From Pseudevernia furfuracea (taxonomy: Eukaryota; Ascomycota; Lecanoromycetes; Lecanorales; Parmeliaceae), in assembly GCA_022315425.1 (NCBI GenBank), contig JAIUPT010000039.1, positions 1,152,503 to 1,216,502 on the forward strand: a stretch of 64,000 bases of DNA, in the 5' to 3' direction. The translations under genes and the position numbers were made by a program. Positions 31,028-40,453 of the stretch are shown one piece after another. How positions within the stretch are numbered: position 1 is the stretch's first letter; each line of letters starts with the position of its first letter. Under the pieces are notes generated by a model. The model had not been told where the DNA came from. It was given only the letters and a program-made list of their open reading frames with translations, and did no database searches.

Positions 31028-32529
31028 CTTGTGCGAGGAATGGTTTGCGATTGGTTCTCTGAAAGAATTTCCTTGCAATATGATTGGGTATCGATGCACA
31101 GTTGATTGTGTGTCTTAAAACTAGGGTGCGTCGAAGAAATTTGAGAAAAAGAGGAGGTTTGGAATTATTCTGCGATGTCTATGATAAGCTTTCATCGACT
31201 GTGACGGGTTACTTATACTCTTGAAGCTTAGGCAAGCTGTGGGATGAGCTAAAGACAGCCCAATTCCTCCCTGTTCTTCAGGCAATGCTGCGATTACTGC
31301 CCTTGATGAACGGACCAGTCAAATCGTCGCTGACAGCTCGGATGCTGCCCGCGAGATATTTTTGAATAAATTCTATGCCTCGAGGTCGAGGCGAGACTTT
31401 TACCACAGACTACAGAGAGGCGGAATTTCCGTCAACTAAAACAACGGAACCACATTTAGGAGAATTTGCGGTATCGGCAATCCTTCTACAAAATCGCCGT
31501 CAAATCTCACGTGATCACAATGTAATGTGATATGATCAGGATGATTCTTCATCCTTTTGAACGAGTGGCAACCAATCTATAGTCTCCGGGGGCACGATGT
31601 GGATTTGTGATGGAAACCGGGCTTACCGTATTCTCTTTGCGCTGTGACCTTGATGACTTGTTTTCTGGGTGACCATTCAAGTATACTAAATTTTCGTATG
31701 ATCTGTACTGAGTGAGGTAAGCGCTGGCGGCGCGATGCACATCGTACCGAGAAGATGGATCCGGCTCTGCTCGTAAGATGGGGAAAGGGGACAAAATCAG
31801 CCCGACAGCCTGGCTCTGCCGCTTTCAGTATGAAACGAGATGCACGATCTGTCATTTCCACGTGGGCTGAGAGTCGTACAGGAGGAGTGGAAGGATCTGG
31901 GAACGATTCCTTCAGCTGCGCCTACCCCGCCCGCTCATTTCAGAATCCTTTTAGTGCGGCGTCAATCTTTGTATTTTTTCAACATCTCAACAGGAACCTA
32001 CAAATGCTCACTGTACATTGACTTGAAGACAGACAAAATTGAGTCTTGCTGTCGAGAATGTATTGGGTATCTGAACATCGTGCTGAAAATCATATTCTAC
32101 TACTTCTGCGCGTTCGCACTTGCCTTTGTATTAGTACTTGGATATTTGCTCTCACCAGCGCGACATTCTTCGTTATGACAGGCTTTTTACACTGTTAGTC
32201 CTTGCTTAGGCGATTTCTTTAGTATGTTCCAGGTACCGTTGGGCGAGAGGCGGAGCCCCATAAGCTGAGTCTTTAGCCCTAGAGATTCAGCTTAGGGCTC
32301 CGCCTCTTCCTTCAGTCCATTCGCCGCATTTGTTTCTAATTCGAAGACGATCTTACCTTGACCCCCTAACAGGAATTGGAGATGGCCGAATCCTTCCAAA
32401 GCCACGTCGTCCATCGAGATCATGATATAAAACTCCCTGTTCCTGCATTAGCTGGTGGAGCAAATAAGTTAGCGCACAGAAAAAAAATCCCCTTTCCCAC
32501 TGATCTTCAGGTACCCGCAATCCCAAACC
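31028..32529. other. Intergenic with inverted repeat
   Basis: No gene is supported. The forward frames 31755-32021 and 31840-32178 overlap each other and show no domain. Confidence 0.45.
32246..32307. repeat. Imperfect palindrome, arms about 25 bp
   Basis: Left arm 32246-32272 (AGAGGCGGAGCCCCATAAGC...) pairs with right arm 32283-32307 (...GCTTAGGGCTCCGCCTCT) around a spacer of about 10 nt, with a few mismatches or bulges. It could be a miniature element, a foldback footprint or an RNA hairpin. Confidence 0.8.
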
Positions 32530-33875
32530 ATGCATTACATCAACGTCCATAATCAGTCCGGTCACGACCAAACATTCGAAGTCCACGGCTTCAACAATAA
32601 TCACACCATCAATGTCAAGCCGGGCGCTACAACCGTCTTCCCGGCACCAGATAGAACCTCTGGCGCAATCATTGCAGTCCATGATGGCTTTGAAGGAGAA
32701 CAAGCTGAGATCACAAAGGATGGCTTCATGGGCAATGATTTCATCGACGTAAGCAACATTGTTGGCGCCGGAGGCAACATCACTGTCCAACAAGTTGGAG
32801 AACCCGCGACTCGGAAAGGAGACCCTATCTTCATGCAACAACTCGACGCAGCGTGGCACCGAGCTAGCGCTAGCACGAAGGCGTCGCTAAAAGACTGTGT
32901 ACATCTCAACGAAAAGGGTGACGTTGTGAGAATAGGTGCTATCAAAGATTACCCACAGCTGGAGAGATTTGTGCGAGGCTTTGCGGATGGCAAGACATAT
33001 ATTGGTGTCGGTGCTTGGGGTGGTAGTCCCGGGGTTGGAAGTGATAATGCACAGGTGAGCTATCTTCCAGCGGTCTTTTCGCGCTTGCATGCTGACTTGG
33101 CGAAAGAGCTCCGCTGCGCAAGGCGACAAGGATATCCTAATCACCTACTCAGATGGCGACGCAACTCCCAGCCAACCTCCTCACATGGCCCACCGCCCAA
33201 CTCAGAAGCGCCTCGTCGAGCACACGACTGGCGAGCACAACCACGGCGGTCCCGGCATCGTCCTCACCAATAAGTCTGCCAAATCCTGCACGTACTACTT
33301 CTACGACAACTTCTGGTAAGCTCTCTTCTCCCCCCACCTACGACCGCCCACAAACCCCCTCCAAGCTGACACCACTTCTCCATAGGAACGGCAACGGCAC
33401 CGCCGGCGCCAATTTCACCCACCCGGAAAAAGCAACCACCGTCCGCCCCAACACCACCACCTTCGTCCCCCTCCCCGCCTCCTTCAAAGGCCGCGTCCAG
33501 CGCGGCACTACCCTCCCAGCCACCTGGGTCGAGTTCCAACTCTCCGCCTCCAACGACCATGCCGCCCACGGCGACGTCTCCCTCGAACAGGGCTGCGACG
33601 GCGCCGCCACCATCGCCTCCACCGACGGCAGCAACCGCAGCAATGGCTTCCACGAGGACATCCTGAGGGATGCGCCCCACGCCGCCGTGACGAAGAAGCC
33701 GAACGGCGAGGTGGCGCTCGCGAGTACGATGGGCAATTGGATGGCGGGGCCGAATGAGGCGGCGATTGAGTGGGAGAGGAAAATGGTGGGGCAGGAGAGG
33801 GCGTATATTACGGGCGGGACGGGCGTGCCGGATGTGGCGAGCCACAATCAAGTGCTTGCGGTGGATTTCTATTGA
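32530..33875 (+). CDS. Unrecognised fungal protein with two beta-rich domains
   Basis: Exons 32530..33054, 33107..33315 and 33386..33875 have clean GT-AG introns (33055..33106 with a CTGAC branch; 33316..33385) and encode 407 aa. The N-terminal domain (about 1-95; MHYINVHNQSGHDQTFEVHG) and the C-terminal domain (about 220-407; GIVLTNKSAKSCTYYFYDNF) are both rich in Val/Thr/Gly with beta-like alternation. The C-terminal one has HGDVSLEQGCDGAATI and ends VLAVDFY. The linker includes a short His/Pro-rich stretch. No signal peptide is seen. I do not know a function; a lectin- or thaumatin-like fold is only a guess. Codon use is very G+C-rich in exon 3, typical of a well-expressed gene. Confidence 0.8.
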
Positions 33876-34407
33876 GAGGGGGTCGGGAGGCGTGCGGTTG
33901 GGGAATGGCGCTTTTTGGTGGATTGGTTCTGGGGTCGTCGGGTGGTGGGTCTTGATGATATGTGGATCTGTCTGTAGCGGCTCATGGGAATAGAAGGTGT
34001 GAATGGAGCATTGCCCTATTATCAGGGGGGCAAACTTGGACAATGTCAGCCATCAACTACGATGGGGCGTTGCATAGAACTTGGGATTTAACTAATTATT
34101 GTACCGTAGAAAGATCATCTGAGATAGCTATTAGAAACAATCAGACTGTCGTATTAAAATTATCCTGCCGAATAGAAGGACAGCTCCATTCGACTCAAGG
34201 GGATAGCCCCTTGCGCAATAGTCGACTTCCCCTATCAACAAAGAAAAAAGAAGCAGTGGATGTAGACTGCTAACCCTGTGATATTAAACACACCATGCTA
34301 CCGATCTGTGCCCCCTCCCTCGAACCCGATTACCTTCATCGCCAATCGTATCAAAAAAGGACTTTTCCGAAAACGCCAAAAGCATGCAGTTTAATTGGAA
34401 CGGCGCC
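33876..34407. other. Intergenic, no gene recognised
   Basis: This spacer lies between convergent 3' ends. A short forward frame at 33962-34273 has no features. Confidence 0.5.
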
Positions 34408-35265
34408 TTATGTGGTTGTGGCACCTGTAGCGGTGCTAGTGCTCGTGACCACTGTCACACTTGTGCTGGAGCTGGAAGATGAGCTTGAGCTGTCTGAGCT
34501 GCTTGAGCTGGATGAGGATGAGTCGGATGATGAGCTGCTTGAAGAGCTGCTTGGCGAGCTGGTCGAAGAACTGCTCGAGGATGGGGATGAGGAACTGGAT
34601 GATGTGATGGTAATGGCTGGGAAGGTGATCGAGAGGTTGCTGGACGTGATCGATGAAGAGCTGGACGAGTTGGACGATGGGACGGTGGTTACCGAGACCG
34701 ATGTGCTCACGGGGATGCTCGACGAAGCGCTGATCGTATCCGAGAAGCTGTCGGATGTGGTGGTGATGGATGTGGTGCTCGATGTGCTGAATGTGTCGAA
34801 GATGGTGTCGGAAGTCGTAGTGCTGTCATCTGTAGTAGTGGTCGACGCACCGGTGTCCACACCGCACACGCCATTGCAAGCAACAATCTCGCCATCGACA
34901 CACTCGGTACCGGGGGCGGTGGGACCAAAGCTGATCAGACCCCCTTGGTCACAGATGAAGAAGGTGGTGCCGTCAGCTCCGCAGAAAAGTTGGCCGTCGG
35001 GGGAGCAGTTGCCATAGTTATCGTCGCGCATTCGCTCCTCGTCTATGTCGCAGTAGGTACCTGGGGCGACGGAGCCGAAGAAGAAGTATTCGGTTCCGTC
35101 CTGGGTTGGGACGCAGAGGGAGAAGGTGTCGGGGGTGTTGCAGTAAATACCGTAGGCGCCGCAGCCGGTCTCGCCGGCGACGGAGCGGGCCGGGGCTGGG
35201 CGTGGGGTTGCGGAGACGATGCCGAAGACGGCGGCAAGGCCGAAGAAGAGAGGGGTGTACTGCAT
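34408..35265 (-). CDS. Secreted Ser/Thr-rich protein with two Cys modules
   Basis: A single exon encodes 285 aa. A signal peptide (MQYTPLFFGLAAVFGIVSA) is followed by two similar cysteine modules (about 34-85 and 86-138). Each has the pattern C...FxxC...FGxxAPGTxC, reminiscent of peritrophin-like chitin-binding modules (CBM14/ChtBD2). From about 139 to the end the chain is almost only Ser and Thr, with long Ser runs, probably heavily O-mannosylated as a wall-spanning stalk. The end (TATGATTT) lacks the hydrophobic tail of a GPI anchor, so either it is freely secreted or a 3' exon is missed. Carbohydrate binding is inferred from the Cys pattern only. Confidence 0.75.
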   Translation of the reverse strand: MQYTPLFFGLAAVFGIVSATPRPAPARSVAGETGCGAYGIYCNTPDTFSLCVPTQDGTEYFFFGSVAPGTYCDIDEERMRDDNYGNCSPDGQLFCGADGTTFFICDQGGLISFGPTAPGTECVDGEIVACNGVCGVDTGASTTTTDDSTTTSDTIFDTFSTSSTTSITTTSDSFSDTISASSSIPVSTSVSVTTVPSSNSSSSSSITSSNLSITFPAITITSSSSSSPSSSSSSTSSPSSSSSSSSSDSSSSSSSSSDSSSSSSSSSTSVTVVTSTSTATGATTT

Positions 35266-36578
35266 TGTGAAGAAGGTGACGTTTGGTGTTTGTATATGAG
35301 GTAGATAGGCTGGGAGTAGGAACGAATGTATTGTTTGAACAAAAAGCTGTTCAGCTTAAGAGAGCGAGCGTTGGTAGAAAGTAGGTTGAATGCTAACTTC
35401 GAGCAAGGAGGCACTCTTATAGATTGCGTTCGATTGGGTGATCAGAAATAAGAATCGAGACAATGGAGTAGCAAGGGTGGAGTTCTGAAGCCACTTCTCC
35501 ATAATGACTGGGTATTGCTGGAACGGAGAAGCAAAGACTTCCACAGAAATCATTGGTGTGGGAAGGATACTGACGAGTGTACGAATTAAGCCGTTTGAAT
35601 GCAAACACTCGGACTCATAGACTTTAACTTATATTCTCCTTGTCGTTGCCACAACCTCTCATTGACAAGCCACACTTTCAGTAGCGACAAGCCACTGATC
35701 TGAGGGTGCCAATTGGACTGGCGCGAGGCAGGAAACACCGGGTATCCGCTACAACGGCTGGCTTGAGAAGAATAGAGAAGCGAAGTCCTTCTAAGAGAAT
35801 TAGGCTTGGCCACATGTCTAACTTCCCAGTCTTTGAGCTTTGAAAGTATTTTTCTAAGTTTGGCGCAACCTTTTCTTTGTGGGAAGCGCAAAGCTCTCCA
35901 AACTACTTGCTCGAGTGCCTCAACCGCTGTGCATTTCCATAGTAAGGCCTTCGCTCTGCGGACCAGGATCGATCTGCCCCTTTACAGAACAAATTTGTGG
36001 ATTCGAAAAGGCCTAATCATTGTGGATGTTCTAAGAGTAGCAGATACTCGTAGACGAAATTTTGGGAACTGAGCCTTGATCCTCGGTACTCCATGAGTAA
36101 GGCAGTAGGCTTAGGGAAGTATCGTTGGATCAGTGAGCTCGCTCAATCTCCGTCTCGAGGAGAGTAAACGAATGCTAGGAGTAGAAGGCTTTAAAGCTCG
36201 TGAACGCGAGAGACTAGCCCGTCTGTTCGTTGGAGACCATTCAAATGTATGTTCAAATGCGCCTTTCTGTAGAGTATGACTAGCTGCTACAAGAACAATG
36301 CTGGCGACAAGAAGAATGAGTTATTACAGTATAGGGAAAAATTGTTGAATTGCTGACAAGCTTCCTAGCGTCTTGGCAAAAGGGGTCCAACCAATGATAT
36401 TCGACTGAATGTCAGCAACTATCAGCTCTCTAATAAGAAATCAACACAAGACACTGATTCCCCAGGAGCATACAACATATCTTGGGCAATTCGATACGAT
36501 ACGATGCGATATTTGTTACGTAGCTTCATCAATTATCAGATTCGCTTATCACCACCTTGATACCCGTAGTATCTTCTC
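35266..36578. other. Intergenic, no gene recognised
   Basis: Short frames only. The region downstream of the P450 relic shows no further P450 motif. Confidence 0.45.
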
Positions 36579-36965
36579 TCAAGTATCGACAACTTTTATG
36601 CTATGTCCGAGATTCCTGAACACTCCAGCTAAGCCCATGTATAGCTCTGCGGACCCCAAATTCATGCCTAAGCATTGTCGTGACCCTCTGCTAAACGCAA
36701 CGAGATACCTTTGCAGCTGGCGTCCCTCGGTCTCTAGCGGAAGCCAACGCTCGGGCTTGAAGAGAGGAGGGTCCGGAAAGATGCCTGCGTTGTTATGGAT
36801 ATGAACCGAAGCCATGCTGACCGGCATTCCTGCGGGTATGATCCAATCGTGATAGCGTAGCGACTGGTCAGGCGACACTCGCTGTAGCCGATGAGTGACG
36901 CCGTGACTGATTCGGAGTGTTTTGAATTTGTTGGCAGTCAGATAGTTCCGCTTCTCTAACTCTAC
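36579..36965 (-). pseudogene. Cytochrome P450 relic, C-terminal third
   Basis: The reverse frame reads VELEKRNYLTANKFKTLRIS, then GVTHRLQRVSPDQSLRYHDW, then FKPERWLP and the heme motif FSRGSRQCLGMNL. These are the ExxR-to-heme parts of a benzoate-hydroxylase-like fungal P450. The ExxR helix is damaged (EALR-like region reads KTLR, so the Glu is gone). A stop lies immediately upstream, the first roughly 350 residues are missing, and the frame ends in IKVVDT about 16 residues after the heme region. It is unrelated in sequence to the intact P450 at 27-29 kb. Confidence 0.8.
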
Positions 36966-37222
36966 CAGTATGTTGCAAGCGCAAGTGCCATGCTAGTCGT
37001 CACAGAGCCACATGAGCCACCATGAGCCACCGGTAAGAATGAGACTGGTTACCGCCGTGATGATGAATTCTCTAACACTCTTGCCGCTTCCATTTAATTG
37101 TTGAAGATTCATTCCGAACACAGAAATCGCAAGATTTAGGGGGACGTAGACGAAGGCGGGAATCGTGACTAGGCTCAGTCAGTAGTGATAAGCATATGGC
37201 TTTCTGCTCTCATATATTTTCA

Positions 37223-37972
37223 CTACACCATGTAAGCATCAAACTTGAGTCTGAAATGGCCATTAGCTTTGACCTCTTCTGCCTTCATCGATCTGGAACC
37301 TTGAGAGCTCGATCGACTTTCTCGACTCCAAAGTAACAATTGACCGGCTTGAATTTGCAAACAACCCCGGATTGCGGCTTCTAACTGACGTGCTTCTTTC
37401 AGCATCGAATTTCTGTCTGTTCTAATTCGAAGGTACGCGGAGCTTTTGATTATATCCTCTCCAATTTGTGAACAGACGAACTCTGTCAATGGCGCTGCCT
37501 CATTCTCGAATCGGTCTGATATCGATCGAAGCTCTGTACGCCATCGACACAAAATATCTGGTGCCCCATCTACCGTAGAGCTTGGGGCACGGTCTTCTAT
37601 AAATTCGAAATCGCTGTCCAGGTACACAGGATATTCGACAGTACCAAAATAAACTCGAACTCGATCACAAAGATGCTTTATTCGAAGATAATCTAGTTGC
37701 AATAATGGAAGGAGAGATCCGAGCAGGAGGTCGTTACAGCTACGAGTATTGTCTTGGCTCTGCTTCAACAAAGCGCAGATACGGCCTCGCTGTAATCTCG
37801 AGGCCATAATCGAAAATAATCGGTCACGGGCTAACGGCCATGCAGGACATCTTTCTGGCGTCGGCTTCGTTCGACCCCAGAGTCCCCGCCTCAGGATCAA
37901 GCCTGTTCCATGCATATCGTTGTTTAAGTGACTGGTCGAGTCTTGGTGGATCCTCAAAACCGGTTTAACCAT
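37223..37972 (-). CDS. Hypothetical helical protein
   Basis: A single frame encodes 249 aa from an ATG at 37972. The sequence is rich in Leu, Arg and Glu, mostly helix-forming (LLGSLLPLLQLDYLRIKHLC; KEARQLEAAIRGCLQIQAGQ). It has no signal peptide or membrane segment that I can support. The style recalls CorA-like fungal hypothetical proteins without their transmembrane end, but I do not claim that. It may be a fragment, as the N-terminus is short of any recognisable domain and no introns were found. Confidence 0.4.
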   Translation of the reverse strand: MVKPVLRIHQDSTSHLNNDMHGTGLILRRGLWGRTKPTPERCPAWPLARDRLFSIMASRLQRGRICALLKQSQDNTRSCNDLLLGSLLPLLQLDYLRIKHLCDRVRVYFGTVEYPVYLDSDFEFIEDRAPSSTVDGAPDILCRWRTELRSISDRFENEAAPLTEFVCSQIGEDIIKSSAYLRIRTDRNSMLKEARQLEAAIRGCLQIQAGQLLLWSRESRSSSQGSRSMKAEEVKANGHFRLKFDAYMV

Positions 37973-38513
37973 CGCGGTCTCATTGGCAGCCCCCTTTTAG
38001 CCCCTTTTAGCCTCTCCAAGTCATGGATATTCGTCCCGAGCCCCTAGCTTTTCTAGACTTCCCGCGAATTAATTACGCCGCCACGGTGCACGGCAATGAG
38101 GCACAGTGACGTCGTTGCTTGCAACCTTGAGATGATTTGAAGAGAATCAATTAACACCGCAAGTTTTTCTGGAAAACAGTGAGTTTTGAAGGCGTAGGCG
38201 TCTCCTGCGACTGGAAATGGAGAGCTCTCTAAAAGGTTTCAGAGGAAGAGGGGTGGAGTTTGCATGGCTGATTCCTTCGAGTTGGGGAACGGGACTGAGT
38301 GTTCCACAGCACATCAGTAGCATGTGATGCTAGGCTCACGGCTCTTATGCGATACTTGCTGATTGCGTTCTATCCATAGAAAAAATGCTACTCTCGGCTA
38401 TCTACCTTACTAATCCTAGCGCTAAACTTGCCGATCTTCCGGGTGTGCTGTACGGAGTCCTTGATGTCCAGTTTCCCCCCGGCAACCCCTCAATATCACT
38501 CTCTCAAAGCATT
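37973..38513. other. Intergenic, no gene recognised
   Basis: Contains two adjacent copies of AGCCCCTTTT at about 37988-38008 and a CRE-like TGACGTC near 38106. No gene is seen. Confidence 0.4.
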
Positions 38514-39850
38514 TCATGGGCCTGAATGTCTGGTGGCATCCTCGTCTCCTGCAACGCCCTTCTCAACTGTCTCTGTGTTCCCGTCTACCTCTGGGATCAT
38601 CATTTTGTTACCTTCAGCTAGATTCTCAACCGCAGCTATACTAGATTTGACCTGATCGATGACCTCTAAAACAAGGTCGGACTTGTCGGGTTTGTCGTAT
38701 AAGGTCTGCCGCAGCTTATCCTGAGCATGATAAAAATCTTGCTTCTTTCGATACGCTTGCTTCGTTCGGTAATCTTGCCTCATTCGATTGTCGTCGCTGA
38801 AACGCTCGGCCTTTTCCACCATATCCCGTGCGCCCCTCAGCGTCGCCCAATACGCATCGATGTTGGCCTGATAATCCGTGTTCTCCAGCGGGACCTGCAG
38901 TTCGTGCGGCGCACGCTCCAATCTGTCCAACCATCTCTGCACGGCTCCGAACTTCTGCGCCTTTAGGCCGCTGAAGTGGATCAACATATCCCCATCCTGC
39001 ACCGGAGGCAAATGGCCAAACGATTCTTCAAAACCATTGAACCATTGACATGGTTGGTACAAGACGTGTTCGCGATAGCCGATTCGTTTGAAAGCCCATA
39101 CGAACGCCGTCTGCTCCGCGTTGAAGTCGAGTTCCACATCTTTCCGTAGGTCGGGCAGCGCAGCGACCTCGGTCAGCATCTTCACGCTCCATTCATTTAT
39201 GCGGACGAAGAAGACGCCAGCGTTGAACCCCTCTCCCCAGTCCCGACCGCCGAGAAAGTTGATGTGGGAGTAGTCGGGGGGAGGGAGGAAGAGGGTCCAG
39301 GGAACATTGGGGTTCAGAAGGATCGTGTCAGAATCGAAGAACCTGGTTCGAGAATCAGCTTTGGGGATTCAATTGCCACCAGGCGCGAAACTGATGCGTA
39401 CACTAGCCATTCTGCACGCTCATCCACCGGCTTGGCCATCTCAGCAATTGTCAGAGACAACACATATAACGGCTTGCTGAACAGCAACTCCCTCCACTGC
39501 CCTTTCCCCCTCACGTCTTCACGCAGTATATGAGTCGGGTATCCCCATCTTCTCCCATATTCGAGATGAGTAGCCATGCACCGCTCGTCAAGGGCTTCAT
39601 TTATTTCATTCGTCACATTGTAGGCGCGCATGCTGACTTGGCGGATCTTGGGTCGAAAGACATTTGGTAGTAGAGGGTCGATTGCAGATACGCCATCGCT
39701 AACGGCAGTCGGCGGGGCAGTGGACGATGTTTTCGCGATGGATTGATCTATGTTTGCTTTGCTGCAGACTTGAAGCCGGAAAACGCGAAGTTGAAAGAAC
39801 GCGAGGAGGAAAAGCGCAACGAATATTACCATTGGCGGTGGGGAAAGCAT
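38514..39850 (-). CDS. GT34 (GMA12/MNN10-type) glycosyltransferase
   Basis: Exons 39850..39402 and 39342..38514 flank a 59-nt intron (39343..39401; GTACGC...CCAG) and encode 425 aa. It is a type II membrane protein: a single anchor (MVIFVALFLLAFFQLRVF) precedes a Golgi-lumen domain. The splice restores WLVFFDSDTILLNPNVP, whose DSD (153-155) is the metal- and sugar-nucleotide-binding DXD motif. It is followed by FLGGRDWGEGFNAGVFFVRI and the EQTAFVWAF helix typical of GT34. It probably adds galactose or mannose to glycans in the Golgi. The C-terminal roughly 110 residues are charged and helical beyond the domain. The start was set at ATG 39850, the first ATG before the anchor. Confidence 0.88.
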
Positions 39851-40453
39851 TTTGCTGGGAGAGGCACTCAACCCAACTTCAAGAGGTACGCCGATTCAAG
39901 TGGAAAAGAAAGAGTGGTGATGGTGAAGACATGAAAAATAGGTGTTTCCGGCAGCTATGCTCCATTCCTGTGTTGCTCAGCACTAGCGAGGTCAAGCATT
40001 CCACAATTTCCCATGTGGTATGCACCACCGTTCCCGTCGAAAATGACCCTGGTCTTGTCTGCGCGAGGCCTTTCACTATGGTTCTTTTTCTTTTGGATCA
40101 TGATATTTGAAAGTCGTCTCCCAGGCGCCAGTCTTCGCTCAAGGCCAACGAATAGGCCAAAAGGGTAACGAGCTGTTAGCAAAGGAAACGGGCCATCAGC
40201 ATACAAATGTTGCGGTTGAATGGTCGAAAGTCCAAACAGTGAGTTCATAGTTCCCGTAAGATAGACAATCACACTTTCTTCCAAAAAGGCTGCTACCGCT
40301 ACTCACAAGATGTCGGGATTCTGGAGACTTTGACGACTGATACTGAGCTCATGGCTCTTGACTGTTATGATGAGGCCATGCGTCTAACATTTGAAATAAT
40401 TGGGCATTCCATTACATTCACTCGTTGCACCCATCACATGCTACTACATCCTC
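39851..40453. other. Intergenic, no gene recognised
   Basis: This is the promoter of the GT34 gene and the 3' flank of the xylosidase. Short frames without features. Confidence 0.5.

Noticed and set aside
34295..35017. Long acidic forward open frame opposite the Ser-rich protein
   Set aside because: It is the antisense shadow of Ser/Thr codon repeats; the reverse strand has a signal peptide and Cys modules.
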